A DNA stretch of 64,000 nt from Prochlorococcus sp. AG-347-J19 (lineage in GTDB: Bacteria > Cyanobacteriota > Cyanobacteriia > PCC-6307 > Cyanobiaceae): assembly GCA_003279015.1 (NCBI GenBank), contig QCBV01000007.1, positions 48,580-112,579 on the forward strand, in the 5' to 3' direction. This document shows positions 11,647 through 21,088 of the stretch, piece after piece (positions within the stretch are counted from its first letter, which is position 1; the number at the start of each line of letters is the position of its first letter). The translations under genes were made by a program, and so were the position numbers. Below the pieces are notes generated by a model. That model was not told where the DNA came from and ran no database searches. It worked only from the letters and a program-made list of their open reading frames with translations.

Positions 11647-12189
11647 ATGAATAATTCTCAAGAATCAAAAGATCATTCTAAAAACAATGATTACCAGACA
11701 ATTGAGCAAACAATGGAAAAATTTTCTGGCGGAACAAGAAGACTTGCAGCTCAACTTACAACCTCTGCGAGTTTTGATTCTTTGTGGAATGTTTTAACAG
11801 ATTATGATCGACTAAATCTTTACATACCAAATTTACTTTCAAGTAAAAAAATATATCAAAAGAACAATAATGTTCACCTTAAGCAAGTTGGAGCTCAGGA
11901 TTTTCTTGGTATGAAATTTTCAGCTGAAGTAACTATTGATTTATTTGAAGATAAGAAGCTTGGCCTTTTAAAATTCAATCTGATTAAAGGAGATTTCAGG
12001 AAATTTGAAGGAAGTTGGAAAATTAAAAATATTAAAAATACTTCCAAAAATTCATTAATTTACGATCTCACTGTTCAAGGCTGTCAATGGATGCCTATAG
12101 GAATGATAGAGAAAAGATTAAAAAAAGATCTTTCAGAAAATTTGCTTGCTGTAGATAGGCAAGCAAAATCATCGACAAAATTAGTTTAG
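11647..12189 (+). CDS. SRPBCC (START-like) family protein
   Basis: The 180-residue protein has the look of a cyclase/dehydrase-type START-like domain (SRPBCC), beginning around residue 30 with a region containing SFDSLWNVLTDYDRLNLYIP, the usual helix-grip opening of the family. Such proteins bind lipids, polyketides or isoprenoids, but nothing in the sequence identifies a ligand. It is transcribed away from petH across a 181-bp gap and ends 12 bp before the convergent tRNA-Glu. No membrane segment or signal peptide is visible. Confidence 0.75.
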   Translation: MNNSQESKDHSKNNDYQTIEQTMEKFSGGTRRLAAQLTTSASFDSLWNVLTDYDRLNLYIPNLLSSKKIYQKNNNVHLKQVGAQDFLGMKFSAEVTIDLFEDKKLGLLKFNLIKGDFRKFEGSWKIKNIKNTSKNSLIYDLTVQGCQWMPIGMIEKRLKKDLSENLLAVDRQAKSSTKLV

Positions 12190-12200
12190 AGTTTAGATAA

Positions 12201-12273
12201 TAGCCCCAAGGGGATTCGAACCCCTGTCGCCTCCGTGAAAGGGAGGTGTCCTAGGCCTCTAGACGATGGGGCC
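12201..12273 (-). tRNA. tRNA-Glu (anticodon UUC)
   Basis: The 73-nt reverse-strand sequence folds as a complete cloverleaf. The acceptor stem is GGCCCCA/TGGGGCT with a G-U closing pair, the anticodon is TTC in the loop of CTCCCTTTCACGGAG, the T loop is TTCGAAT, and the discriminator is A73. CCA is not encoded. In cyanobacteria this tRNA also feeds 5-aminolevulinate synthesis for chlorophyll and haem by the C5 pathway. Confidence 0.97.
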
Positions 12274-12314
12274 AGGAAATTAGCATGACAGCTTATTAAA
12301 AATTAAGAGTAAGG

Positions 12315-13433
12315 CTAGCCTTTCGTCAAGTATTGTTGATCTTTATTTTGTCCTTGCCACACAGGAACAGTGAAATGAAAGCAAGAACCTACGCCAACTT
12401 CAGATACAACCCATATTCTTCCTCCATGGACTTGCACTATTCTTCTACATACAGATAGCCCTATCCCAAATCCTGAAGTTCCTTCAGAAGTCTGTGGGAG
12501 CCTGACCCTATCAAGAAAAATCCTTTTCTGTTCGCTCAAAGGAATACCTGCACCTTTGTCACAAATTGTTATTTCTACCCACTGATTTGTCTTATGAATC
12601 ATTGTAATTTTTATTGACCCAGAGTCTTTAGAAAATTTAATAGCATTTTCAATTAAATTTAAAAATACTTGCCTCATTCTTCTTTGATCAGCAAACACAC
12701 TTGGCAGATCAGATGGGATGTCTGTATCAATTTCAATATTTCTTAATCTCCAGAACTTTTCTAATTCAAGTATTACTTCAGCACTAATATTACCTAATTC
12801 AATTTTTTGAGGATTAAATAAAGCTTCCCATTTTGTTGTTCCAACCTCTAAAAGATCCTGTGATAAGAGTTCAATCTCTTCTAATCTTCTTTTTATTACC
12901 TCTTGCAATTTTGTAATATCTATTTGTCCAAGTTTTTGACTTTGGACCGCCAAAGTAGCGGCAGTTAAAGGGGTTCTTAATTCATGCGCGACCATTCTTA
13001 ATAATCTTTCCTGAGATTCAATTCTCTTTGTTAATGTCTCATTCTCTTGTCTTAAAACAAGAAGTTCGTCTTCCAAAAGAAATTCTTTTTGAGTTCTTAT
13101 CGAATCAATTTTAGAAGGTTGCAGATTAATACCTAGATTTTTTGTTAAGCCTTCCTGTGTCCATCTTGGTAACCACTTTTGCAACTGAGCAAATATATTA
13201 CTTCCAGCAAATATTTGTTTGGGAGCTGGGGAAACTTTTATAAGAGCGGGGATAGCAACTAATCTATGTAATTCGAGTAATTCTGGCTGTTCTGTCGGCT
13301 CAGAAATCTGAAGAGATATCTCAAACTCACAATCATCTGACTCTAAAAAAGCTATCAGAGACTTAATATCATTACTAGAGAGATGATTTCTAGCTGCTAC
13401 AAGTATTAATTTTAGCTCTTTTTTATCATTCAA
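12315..13433 (-). CDS. sasA: circadian adaptive-response histidine kinase SasA
   Basis: SasA is the KaiC-stimulated histidine kinase that phosphorylates RpaA and links the circadian clock to transcription. Residues 1-100 form a KaiB-like thioredoxin-fold sensor domain. A coiled coil is followed by the H-box [11 protein letters not shown] near residue 150, then N-box [14 protein letters not shown]1 CDKGAGIP and G2 GFGIGLSVC. The 372-residue length fits the family. Prochlorococcus lacks kaiA, so SasA works from a reduced KaiBC timer. It lies downstream of nothing on its strand and is followed by tRNA-Glu. Confidence 0.93.
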   Translation of the reverse strand: MNDKKELKLILVAARNHLSSNDIKSLIAFLESDDCEFEISLQISEPTEQPELLELHRLVAIPALIKVSPAPKQIFAGSNIFAQLQKWLPRWTQEGLTKNLGINLQPSKIDSIRTQKEFLLEDELLVLRQENETLTKRIESQERLLRMVAHELRTPLTAATLAVQSQKLGQIDITKLQEVIKRRLEEIELLSQDLLEVGTTKWEALFNPQKIELGNISAEVILELEKFWRLRNIEIDTDIPSDLPSVFADQRRMRQVFLNLIENAIKFSKDSGSIKITMIHKTNQWVEITICDKGAGIPLSEQKRIFLDRVRLPQTSEGTSGFGIGLSVCRRIVQVHGGRIWVVSEVGVGSCFHFTVPVWQGQNKDQQYLTKG

Positions 13434-13539
13434 ATGATTTCCCCAGAAGTGTTGAAAAGCTGTTAATCCTTATAAACACCTTAAGATATTTATTTTTATT
13501 CTACAAATAAGCTATGAAATAAATAAGACTTATTTATAT

Positions 13540-14079
13540 ATGGTTGTTAGTAATCAACAAAAAAATCCAAATTTTGGAGCTAACCCTCCAGAAATTGGTT
13601 TAAATAACAATTTAAAAAGATGGTTTTCGAGAAATATTGGTTTGTGGAAATCTAATAGAACGTATTTTCTTGATGAAATCCAAAAAACTTATAATTTATG
13701 TATGAATTTAAATATACAAGCTCTTGAAAATAAATCCGAATGGGAATCTCACTATAAATTCACTTGGTATCCAGAAAAAAAATATAATTTCTTTGAAGAG
13801 AATCCCCAATATAAAGAACGAGGTGAAATGAGTGCATTCCTAAAGGGACACCAACTTATGAGGGAAAATTTTTATTTAAGTAATGATGAAGGCATCTCAA
13901 ATATTAAGCAGGTAGATGAACACGAAATGATTTTTGAATCTTCTTACAAAGATTGGTATATTCTAGAACATACAAGACTAGTGGATTCGGATAAGTATAG
14001 ATTCAGAGTTATATACTCATGGAACAAAAACAAGCTAAAAATAGTAGAGAATCATCATGAAATAAAAATTATTAAATAA
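13540..14079 (+). CDS. CpcS/CpeS-like calycin protein
   Basis: The 179-residue protein resembles bilin lyases of the CpcS/CpeS calycin family. It has a WxSxRTYF stretch (LWKSNRTYF near residues 37-45) and a later HTRLVDSDKYRFRV strand reminiscent of the family's arginine-rich end motif. These lyases attach phycobilins to cysteines of phycobiliproteins. Whether this one is an active lyase cannot be decided here. It is divergent from sasA and 31 bp upstream of a secreted-protein gene on the same strand. An unrelated calycin-fold protein is the alternative. Confidence 0.5.
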   Translation: MVVSNQQKNPNFGANPPEIGLNNNLKRWFSRNIGLWKSNRTYFLDEIQKTYNLCMNLNIQALENKSEWESHYKFTWYPEKKYNFFEENPQYKERGEMSAFLKGHQLMRENFYLSNDEGISNIKQVDEHEMIFESSYKDWYILEHTRLVDSDKYRFRVIYSWNKNKLKIVENHHEIKIIK

Positions 14080-14140
14080 GTTCTTCTTATCAATTACAGT
14101 AAACTTTAAAATGTTATCTTGTAATAAATTTAGTTATTTA

Positions 14141-14581
14141 ATGGGCATAAATTTTTATTCAAAAAGAATTCTCAATTTGCTTGGTATCAGCCTTATTATA
14201 CCTTTTACATTTTTTGAGATTAATCTATTAAATAAAGAAATTAAGGCCGAAAAAAATTTAATTGCTGCAACTGAAAAAGATCTTTTCCTTTATCGACAAA
14301 TGGGGGCTTCCTATCTATGTATAGCTTCAAAAGCTGAAGTAGACTTTAACAAGGGCCTTGGCATTGCCAGTGCTACTTTTGCAAATGTAATAATTGGAAA
14401 GCATGGTGGGTCTATTAAAGAACTAGGAAATGAAAAACTTGACGAAAAAAGACTATATAATGCAGGCACGTTTCAAATTGTAGGAAGTGCACTTAATATT
14501 TGTCCTGAAAGCATTCCTAAAAACATAAAAAGTGATTATGAAAAAAGGCTTAAAGAACTTGTAAAGAAAAGCAAAAAATAA
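14141..14581 (+). CDS. conserved secreted hypothetical protein
   Basis: An open frame begins at 14111, but I prefer the Met at 14141 (MGINFYSKRI), because it gives a normal signal peptide: a basic start, then a hydrophobic helix of about 20 residues before EIKAEKN. The mature part contains a conserved-looking MGASYLCIASKAEVDF stretch and a later LNICPESIP, with two cysteines. I know of no established function. It is convergent with prs, 8 bp away. Function is left open. Confidence 0.65.
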   Translation: MGINFYSKRILNLLGISLIIPFTFFEINLLNKEIKAEKNLIAATEKDLFLYRQMGASYLCIASKAEVDFNKGLGIASATFANVIIGKHGGSIKELGNEKLDEKRLYNAGTFQIVGSALNICPESIPKNIKSDYEKRLKELVKKSKK

Positions 14582-14589
14582 TTTACTAT

Positions 14590-15585
14590 TTATCTGAACA
14601 TCGAGCTAACAGAACTTTCTTCATGAATTCTCCAAATAGCTTCTCCCAACATATTTGCGACAGAAAGGACTTTTAGTTGTGGGAAATTATCTTTAAGGAG
14701 AATTGGTATGCTGTTAGTCACAATAACTTGTTCAAACAAATCTTTAGCACTTAATCTTTCATAAGAGGGTGGAGAGAATACAGCATGAGAGGCACATGCA
14801 AATATTCTATTAGCTCCTTCTTTTTTTAATAAATTGGCTCCAGAACAAATTGTTCCCCCAGTATCTATCATATCGTCAATTAGAATAGCCGTTTTACCTT
14901 TAACTTCACCAATAACTGTTAAACTTTCAGCGATATTATGAGCTGATCTTCTTTTATCAATTATAGCCAAAGGAGCATCATTCATTAATTTTGCAAATGC
15001 TCTTGCTCTCGCCACTCCACCTACATCAGGAGAGACAACTACAACTTCCTCTAGATTTAAACTTTCTAAATAATCAATTAATACAGGTGAACCATATATA
15101 TGATCACATGGTATATCAAAATAACCTTGTATTTGAGCCGAATGTAAATCCATAGCCAGAACTCTATCTACTCCTGATTTCTCGAGTAAATTAGCAGTAA
15201 GTTTTGCTGTTATAGACTCTCTCCCTGAAGTCTTTCTATCTGCCCTTGCATATCCAAAATAAGGAATTACAGCTGTGATTTGCCTGGCTGAGGCCCTTTT
15301 GCAAGCATCAACCATAATCATAAGTTCCATTAAACTATCGTTTACAGGAGCGCATGTAGGTTGAATTAGGAACACATCACAACCCCTAATAGATTGCTGA
15401 ATTTGAACATAAAGTTCTCCATCGGCAAATCTTTTAGAAATTAGAGGCACATTTTCAATCCCTAAGTATGATGCAATTTCTTCGGCTAATTTAGGATTTG
15501 TTGATCCACTTACTAGCCTTAATCTACTATTCGCAAGATTAAATTTAGATTCTTTATTCTGCACTGCCGTGATAAAACTCGTCAC
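14590..15585 (-). CDS. prs: ribose-phosphate pyrophosphokinase
   Basis: Prs makes phosphoribosyl pyrophosphate from ribose-5-phosphate and ATP for purine, pyrimidine, histidine and tryptophan synthesis. The PRPP-binding loop IDDMIDTGGT is near residue 235, and the flexible catalytic region (PYFGYARADRK) is near residue 112. At 331 residues it is of typical cyanobacterial length, including a short N-terminal extension before LRLVSGSTNPKLAEE. A 247-bp gap separates it from the divergent malQ. Confidence 0.97.
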   Translation of the reverse strand: MTSFITAVQNKESKFNLANSRLRLVSGSTNPKLAEEIASYLGIENVPLISKRFADGELYVQIQQSIRGCDVFLIQPTCAPVNDSLMELMIMVDACKRASARQITAVIPYFGYARADRKTSGRESITAKLTANLLEKSGVDRVLAMDLHSAQIQGYFDIPCDHIYGSPVLIDYLESLNLEEVVVVSPDVGGVARARAFAKLMNDAPLAIIDKRRSAHNIAESLTVIGEVKGKTAILIDDMIDTGGTICSGANLLKKEGANRIFACASHAVFSPPSYERLSAKDLFEQVIVTNSIPILLKDNFPQLKVLSVANMLGEAIWRIHEESSVSSMFR

Positions 15586-15832
15586 GAAATTAGCAATATA
15601 AAACTATATTCTTATCGTAGTCGTTTATGTGAATTTCGCAAAAGATAATGACTAGATCTTTTCAAAAGTCATATCTCTTAAGAAAAAAATTAAATTTAAT
15701 TAATAAAAACTAAAGTTTACCTAAATTAAAACTACTAGGAATAATATTTGTCAAAAAAAAAAAATTTGTTTATGGTTGAATTTAGAGAATTAAAATCACG
15801 TTAAGTGTAAAGAATCAAAATATATTGAAAAC

Positions 15833-17353
15833 ATGCCTATAGAGTCAATTATTGCAAGAAAATCATGTGGCATACTAATGCATCCCACATGTATTCCGGG
15901 AGGGAGAGTATGTGGAACTTTTGGGAAAGGAGCTAAAGAGTGGATAAAAAAACTTCATAAGCATGGAATTGAATACTGGCAATTTTTACCTCTTACACCC
16001 ACTGACTCTACAGGTTCTCCATATAGTTCCCCATCTAGTTTTGCACTAAATCCATGGTTTTTGGATATAGATGATTTAATCGAAAAAGGTTTTATCTTCA
16101 TTTCAAATAAAGAAAATCTAGGGCCAACTAATCAGAACAAAGATCATTTTGATTTTAATATTGCTGATGACTTAACAAAAAAATTAGGAGTCCTCCTTTT
16201 GCAAGGTTGGAGTTCACAATCTGAAGAAAGAAAAACTAATTTTAACAAATGGATCAGTAGTAATTCTTGGGTTGAAGATTATGCAACATTTGTTGTTATC
16301 AGAGAGGAATTTAATATGTTGCCTTGGTGGGAATGGCCGCAAGAATTTAAAATAAAAAATAACAGTTTCTTAAAATCGTGGATTAAGAAAAAAAGTGAAG
16401 AAATACTTATTAAAAAATTAATACAGTGGCATCTTGATGAGCAATGGAGTGTCATTAAAAACTTTGCAAAATCAAGAAATATTAAGCTTATAGGAGATTT
16501 ACCTTTTTATGTCTCAAGAGACAGTGCAGATGTGTGGAGTAATAAATCATTATTTTCAATTTTTAAAAATGGAGATTTAATCTTTCAAAGTGGTGTTCCA
16601 CCTGATTATTTTTCATCAACAGGACAATTATGGGGAACCCCAACTTACTTTTGGTCAAAACATAAGAGGACAAATTTCGATTGGTGGAGAAAAAGATTTC
16701 AAAGGCAATTTGAACTTGTGGACATATTGAGATTTGATCATTTCAGGGGTTTAGCTGGTTACTGGAGAGTTAATGGCAGTTCTAAAACGGCAATTATTGG
16801 GAAATGGATAAATTCCCCAGGTAGAACATTATTAAAAAAAGTAAAAAAGGATTTAGGGTGTAACTATTTACCAATTATTGCAGAGGATCTAGGAGTAATA
16901 ACTCCAGATGTAGAGAAATTAAGGGAAAAGTTTGAACTGCCCGGCATGAAAATATTACAATTTGCTTTTGATGGCAATGAAGGCAATCCTTATTTACCTA
17001 AGAATATTGAGGGAGAAAATTGGGTTGTTTATACAGGTACTCACGACAACTCAACTTCTGTTGCATGGTGGGAAAATTTAGATTATGAATCAAAAAAAAG
17101 AATAAAAGATGAGTATAAATTTTCAGAAAATCCTTCTTGGGATTTAATAGAAATTGGCATGGAGACAAATACTAATCTCTTTATCGCTCCTTTACAAGAT
17201 CTATTATCTCTAGACGATTCAAGTAGATTAAACAAACCAGGAACCACAAAAAATAACTGGAAATGGAAGTTAAATCGTCCTTTAGAAGAAATAGAAGATA
17301 ATATAAAAATTTTTAGTGACCTAGGAAATAATTCTGGGAGAACTCTAAAGTAG
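15833..17353 (+). CDS. malQ: 4-alpha-glucanotransferase (disproportionating enzyme)
   Basis: MalQ transfers alpha-1,4-glucan segments between chains during glycogen breakdown. It is a GH77 enzyme: the nucleophile region LRFDHFRGLAGYW is near residue 302, the acid/base AEDLG near residue 349, and GTHDN near residue 404. The 506 residues cover the complete barrel. The ATG at 15833 is followed by a plausible family N-terminus (RKSCGILMHPTCIPG). The upstream 247-bp gap has no gene; a weak 6-bp hairpin near 15646-15671 is the only structure I see there. Confidence 0.96.
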   Translation: MPIESIIARKSCGILMHPTCIPGGRVCGTFGKGAKEWIKKLHKHGIEYWQFLPLTPTDSTGSPYSSPSSFALNPWFLDIDDLIEKGFIFISNKENLGPTNQNKDHFDFNIADDLTKKLGVLLLQGWSSQSEERKTNFNKWISSNSWVEDYATFVVIREEFNMLPWWEWPQEFKIKNNSFLKSWIKKKSEEILIKKLIQWHLDEQWSVIKNFAKSRNIKLIGDLPFYVSRDSADVWSNKSLFSIFKNGDLIFQSGVPPDYFSSTGQLWGTPTYFWSKHKRTNFDWWRKRFQRQFELVDILRFDHFRGLAGYWRVNGSSKTAIIGKWINSPGRTLLKKVKKDLGCNYLPIIAEDLGVITPDVEKLREKFELPGMKILQFAFDGNEGNPYLPKNIEGENWVVYTGTHDNSTSVAWWENLDYESKKRIKDEYKFSENPSWDLIEIGMETNTNLFIAPLQDLLSLDDSSRLNKPGTTKNNWKWKLNRPLEEIEDNIKIFSDLGNNSGRTLK

Positions 17354-17366
17354 AACTTGTTAAAAA

Positions 17367-17861
17367 TTAGTTATCAATGATTTGATTTTCAATATTTTGA
17401 ATCTCAATAACATTTACATTTAAAATAAAGTATCTCTTTAGTATAAATATAGTTAGAACTAATATTAAAAAATACAAAAGACTTCCTTGCCATGTATTAA
17501 TAAGATCTAATTTCCTGAACATAAAATCCTTTCCCTTTTTCTTTAAAAATTTTTTTTCTTTAACTGCTAAATTTAATAATGTATTTTTTTTTAATACTAA
17601 GCATTCCTCTAATTTAATTAATATAGATCTTATAAAAGGATACTCTGGCCTAATATTTTTATTGTTATTTTCAATAGAATTAATTATTCGTTCAGGAATT
17701 TTTGAAATGTATGACAATTCTTGAATTGTAAGGTTTTGTTGAATTCTTGCTTCTTTTACTAACTTTGCAATTTCTAAATATTGGTCAACCAATCCAGGAC
17801 TAAAATCTTTATTTTTTTTAGATTTTTTATTAAATAGAAATAGATTTTTCAAAATATTCAT
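17367..17861 (-). CDS. RodZ-like helix-turn-helix membrane protein
   Basis: The 164-residue protein has an N-terminal HTH_25-type domain (residues about 25-95; VKEARIQQNLTIQELSYIS and IPERIINSIE) followed by a single membrane helix at about residues 128-150. This is the layout of RodZ, which links MreB filaments to the cell envelope, but the periplasmic beta domain of RodZ is reduced to about 15 residues. The function is inferred from architecture only; a membrane-bound regulator is the alternative. It is convergent with malQ. Confidence 0.65.
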   Translation of the reverse strand: MNILKNLFLFNKKSKKNKDFSPGLVDQYLEIAKLVKEARIQQNLTIQELSYISKIPERIINSIENNNKNIRPEYPFIRSILIKLEECLVLKKNTLLNLAVKEKKFLKKKGKDFMFRKLDLINTWQGSLLYFLILVLTIFILKRYFILNVNVIEIQNIENQIIDN

Positions 17862-17961
17862 TTAATCATGCAAAGCTAAATAATCGTTTTACTTCTCATT
17901 TTTAGAACAATACTAATAGAATTGAAATCGTTGATAAGTTTATTAGATATAAATATTAAAA

Positions 17962-19617
17962 TTAAACTGTAGAAATAATATTTTGAACCGCACTTTTTGC
18001 GATATTCAGAGGGCTAAAAGTATCTCTAATTAAAGCTAAAAGTTTTTTCGCATCAGTAAATTCTAATTTTTCATCTTTTATGAGACTTAAAAGTAGATTC
18101 TTTCTAACTTCAGCTCCTTTTTTACTAACAAATAATTTCAATCCCGCGTTCGCAACAGGTATGAGGTCTGAATTAATATTCTCTGAATCTTTAAATAAAA
18201 TATTTAACAAACTTTCAACTTTTTCTATTTGAATGTGGCCTTTTTTATCAAAAACGACTTCTAAAAGGATTTCTAAAATTTCTTCGGAATTATCGGTCAG
18301 TAGTTTTTTAGCAATATATGGATAAGCTATTTTTAAAATTTTAAATTCAGGATCTAACCTTAGTGCTAAACCTTCTTGACTAACAACGGCTCTTATTATT
18401 AAGGCAAACCTACTTGGAACTCTGAAAGGATAGGAATACATTAGTTTTGAGAATTTATCAGTTACATTTTTGAGATTAAAATTACCAACCTCAGCGCCAA
18501 AAGAGCCTCCCAGAACTTCTTTTAATGGTTCAACAAGTTTTTGAAGATCTTGTTCTTTGGTTAAAAAACCTAATTTCTGAAAATCTTCAGCGAGAAGATA
18601 ATATTCTTCGTTTATTATGTGAACAATTGCCTTAATAAGAGTAAGTCTATCTGAATTTGTAATAGTATCCATCATTCCGAAATCAACATAAGCTAAATTC
18701 CCACAATCTGCATTTCCTCCTTTGAGAGCAAACATATTTCCTGGATGTGGGTCTGCATGAAAATATCCAAATTCAAATAATTGCTGCAGTCCACTGATGA
18801 CACATGTTTTTATAAACGAAGAAGGTATTAAGTTATTTTCCTCTAGTAAAGCTCGATCTCTTAACTTAACTCCATCAATCCAAGATGTTGTGATTATCCT
18901 TTTGGATGAAAACTGTTTTTCTAATTTAGGAATAAAAATATTTGGGTTTTCTTTGAATAAATTTGCAAATCTCAAAGCATTTTCGGCCTCTTTTTGATAG
19001 TCAATTTCATCAAACAGTGCCTTACCAAATTCATCTATTATTTCTCCAATTCCAACACCAATATTTAATGGCAAGAGTGGGGATAAAAAAGTGGCTAAAA
19101 ACCTTAAGATTACAACATCCCTTCTTATCAGAAAGTATAAATTTGGCCTCTGTACTTTCACAGCTAGATAAGAATTATTTATTTTTGCTTTATAAACTTG
19201 ACCTAAGCTTGCTGAAGCAATAGGACTATCTGGAAACTCTTCAAATAATTCATTAGCAGGGGATCCAAGTTCCTCTTCAATGATTTTTAAAGCAATTTTT
19301 TGATCAAATGCTGGAAGGTTATCTTGTAATTTTGTAAGTTCTGTAAGCCAATCTTGTCTAACAAGATCTGGCCTAGTTGAGAGTGCTTGGCCTAATTTGA
19401 TAAAACAAGGTCCTAAATCCGTTATTACATCAAAAAGATATTTCGAAAGATTTTTTTGTACATTTTTATTTTTACTGTTACCTTGAAAAAGTATTCTTAA
19501 AAAAAGAAAAATAAAAGTTAAAAGGATATATAAAACTCTTGGGATAAAAATCCATGGTCTCAAAATCAACCAAAGTAAGTCATCTTTTGCTGAATATTTC
19601 GAATAAGATCTTTTCAT
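17962..19617 (-). CDS. ABC1/UbiB family atypical kinase
   Basis: This 551-residue protein belongs to the ABC1/ADCK/UbiB atypical kinase family. ASLGQVYKAK with the family's Ala-rich nucleotide loop is near residue 135, the invariant Lys follows in LAVKVQRP, and the catalytic FHADPHPGN is near residue 287. C-terminal hydrophobic segments are weak. Family members support isoprenoid quinone synthesis and plastid lipid homeostasis. Cyanobacterial genomes usually carry several paralogues, so I do not assign a specific symbol. It is divergent from the PLP decarboxylase, with a 64-bp gap. Confidence 0.9.
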   Translation of the reverse strand: MKRSYSKYSAKDDLLWLILRPWIFIPRVLYILLTFIFLFLRILFQGNSKNKNVQKNLSKYLFDVITDLGPCFIKLGQALSTRPDLVRQDWLTELTKLQDNLPAFDQKIALKIIEEELGSPANELFEEFPDSPIASASLGQVYKAKINNSYLAVKVQRPNLYFLIRRDVVILRFLATFLSPLLPLNIGVGIGEIIDEFGKALFDEIDYQKEAENALRFANLFKENPNIFIPKLEKQFSSKRIITTSWIDGVKLRDRALLEENNLIPSSFIKTCVISGLQQLFEFGYFHADPHPGNMFALKGGNADCGNLAYVDFGMMDTITNSDRLTLIKAIVHIINEEYYLLAEDFQKLGFLTKEQDLQKLVEPLKEVLGGSFGAEVGNFNLKNVTDKFSKLMYSYPFRVPSRFALIIRAVVSQEGLALRLDPEFKILKIAYPYIAKKLLTDNSEEILEILLEVVFDKKGHIQIEKVESLLNILFKDSENINSDLIPVANAGLKLFVSKKGAEVRKNLLLSLIKDEKLEFTDAKKLLALIRDTFSPLNIAKSAVQNIISTV

Positions 19618-19681
19618 TAAAATTAAAAAAAATCAAAAAAGATTACTACATATTCCATTCTATATATGTCAATAATACTTT

Positions 19682-21079
19682 ATGAGCATTTCATCTTTTC
19701 TAACTAAAAAGTTTTCAAAGTCCTTATTCTTTCCCTCTCATAACAGAGGGGCAGCTTTACCAAAGAAATTAGTGAAGTTATTAAAATATCCACCTGGGTA
19801 TTGGGACTTGCCCGAACTACCAGAAATAGGCTCCCCGCTTTCCCAAAGCGGATTAATTGCTAAATCTCAAAGAGAATTCTCCGATAAATTTGGCGCTAAA
19901 GGATGTTTTTTTGGAGTTAATGGAGCTTCCGGATTAATACAATCAGCAGTAATTGCAATGGCAAATCCAGGCGAAAATATCCTGATGCCTAGAAATGTTC
20001 ATATAAGTGTTATAAAAATCTGTGCGATGCAGAATATAAATCCAATATTCTTTGACCTAGATTTTTCTTCAGAAACGGGCCATTACAAACCATTAACAAA
20101 AAGCTGGTTGAAAAATGTATTTAAAAAATTAAATTTTGATGAGAATAAAATTGCAGGGATTATTCTTGTAAATCCCTCTTATCAAGGTTATACCGGAGAT
20201 TTAGAGCCTTTAATAGATTGTTGTCATCAAAAAAATTTACCTGTTTTAGTTGATGAAGCCCATGGTTCATATTTCCTATTTTGTAAAAACCTTAACTTAC
20301 CAAAATCGGCTTTAACAGCAAACGCTGATTTAGTCGTTCACTCTTTGCATAAGTCGCTCAATGGATTAACTCAAACGGCGGTACTTTGGTACAAAGGGAA
20401 TCTAATAAATGAAGGTAATTTAATCAAAAGTATTAATTTGCTGCAAACTACCAGTCCAAGTTCCTTATTACTTTCCTCTTGTGAAGAGTCCATTAGGGAC
20501 TGGCTTAACAAAAAAAGTTTATCAAAATATCAAAAAAGAATTTTAGAAGCAAAAAGTATTTATAAAAAATTAATACAAAAAAATATTCCTCTAATAGAAA
20601 CTCAAGACCCCTTAAAAATAGTATTAAATACTTCCAAGGCTGGAATTGATGGCTTTACTGCTGATAAATTTTTTTATAGAAATGGCCTTATTGCTGAATT
20701 ACCAGAAATGATGACTCTCACTTTTTGCTTAGGATTTGCAAATCAAAAAGATTTTCTTAATTTATTTTTAAAATTGTGGAATAAATTACTATTAAGTTCA
20801 AAAAAATTTAAAAGTTTAGAAGTACTCCAATCGCCCTTTAAATTAGTTCAAACACCCGAGATTGAAATTGGAATTTCTTGGAGAAGTGAGTCTAGAAGTA
20901 TTCCTTTCTCGCAATCATTAAATAAAATATCTGGAGATATTATTTGCCCTTATCCTCCTGGAATTCCTCTTCTAGTTCCTGGAGAAAAAATTGATATCGA
21001 TAGGTTTACTTGGATAAATAATCAAAGTTTATACAATAAAGATCTGTTAAATTTTAATATAAGAGTAATAAAAACATAG
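19682..21079 (+). CDS. Orn/Lys/Arg decarboxylase family PLP enzyme
   Basis: The 465-residue protein has the major domain of group III PLP amino acid decarboxylases. VDEAHGSYF (PLP-contacting Asp) is near residue 194, the Schiff-base lysine in SLHKSLNG is near residue 223, and a C-terminal domain ends with the PYPPGIPLLVPGE signature near residue 423. Substrate could be ornithine, lysine or arginine; the short length and lack of the wing domain fit the cyanobacterial/Bacillus-type branch. It is 9 bp upstream of cdsA on the same strand. Confidence 0.88.
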   Translation: MSISSFLTKKFSKSLFFPSHNRGAALPKKLVKLLKYPPGYWDLPELPEIGSPLSQSGLIAKSQREFSDKFGAKGCFFGVNGASGLIQSAVIAMANPGENILMPRNVHISVIKICAMQNINPIFFDLDFSSETGHYKPLTKSWLKNVFKKLNFDENKIAGIILVNPSYQGYTGDLEPLIDCCHQKNLPVLVDEAHGSYFLFCKNLNLPKSALTANADLVVHSLHKSLNGLTQTAVLWYKGNLINEGNLIKSINLLQTTSPSSLLLSSCEESIRDWLNKKSLSKYQKRILEAKSIYKKLIQKNIPLIETQDPLKIVLNTSKAGIDGFTADKFFYRNGLIAELPEMMTLTFCLGFANQKDFLNLFLKLWNKLLLSSKKFKSLEVLQSPFKLVQTPEIEIGISWRSESRSIPFSQSLNKISGDIICPYPPGIPLLVPGEKIDIDRFTWINNQSLYNKDLLNFNIRVIKT

Positions 21080-21088
21080 AAATTTGAT

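Noticed and set aside
15646..15671. Hairpin between prs and malQ as a terminator or riboswitch
   Set aside because: The stem is 6 bp with a 14-nt loop, lacks a T tract and no riboswitch motif is recognisable.
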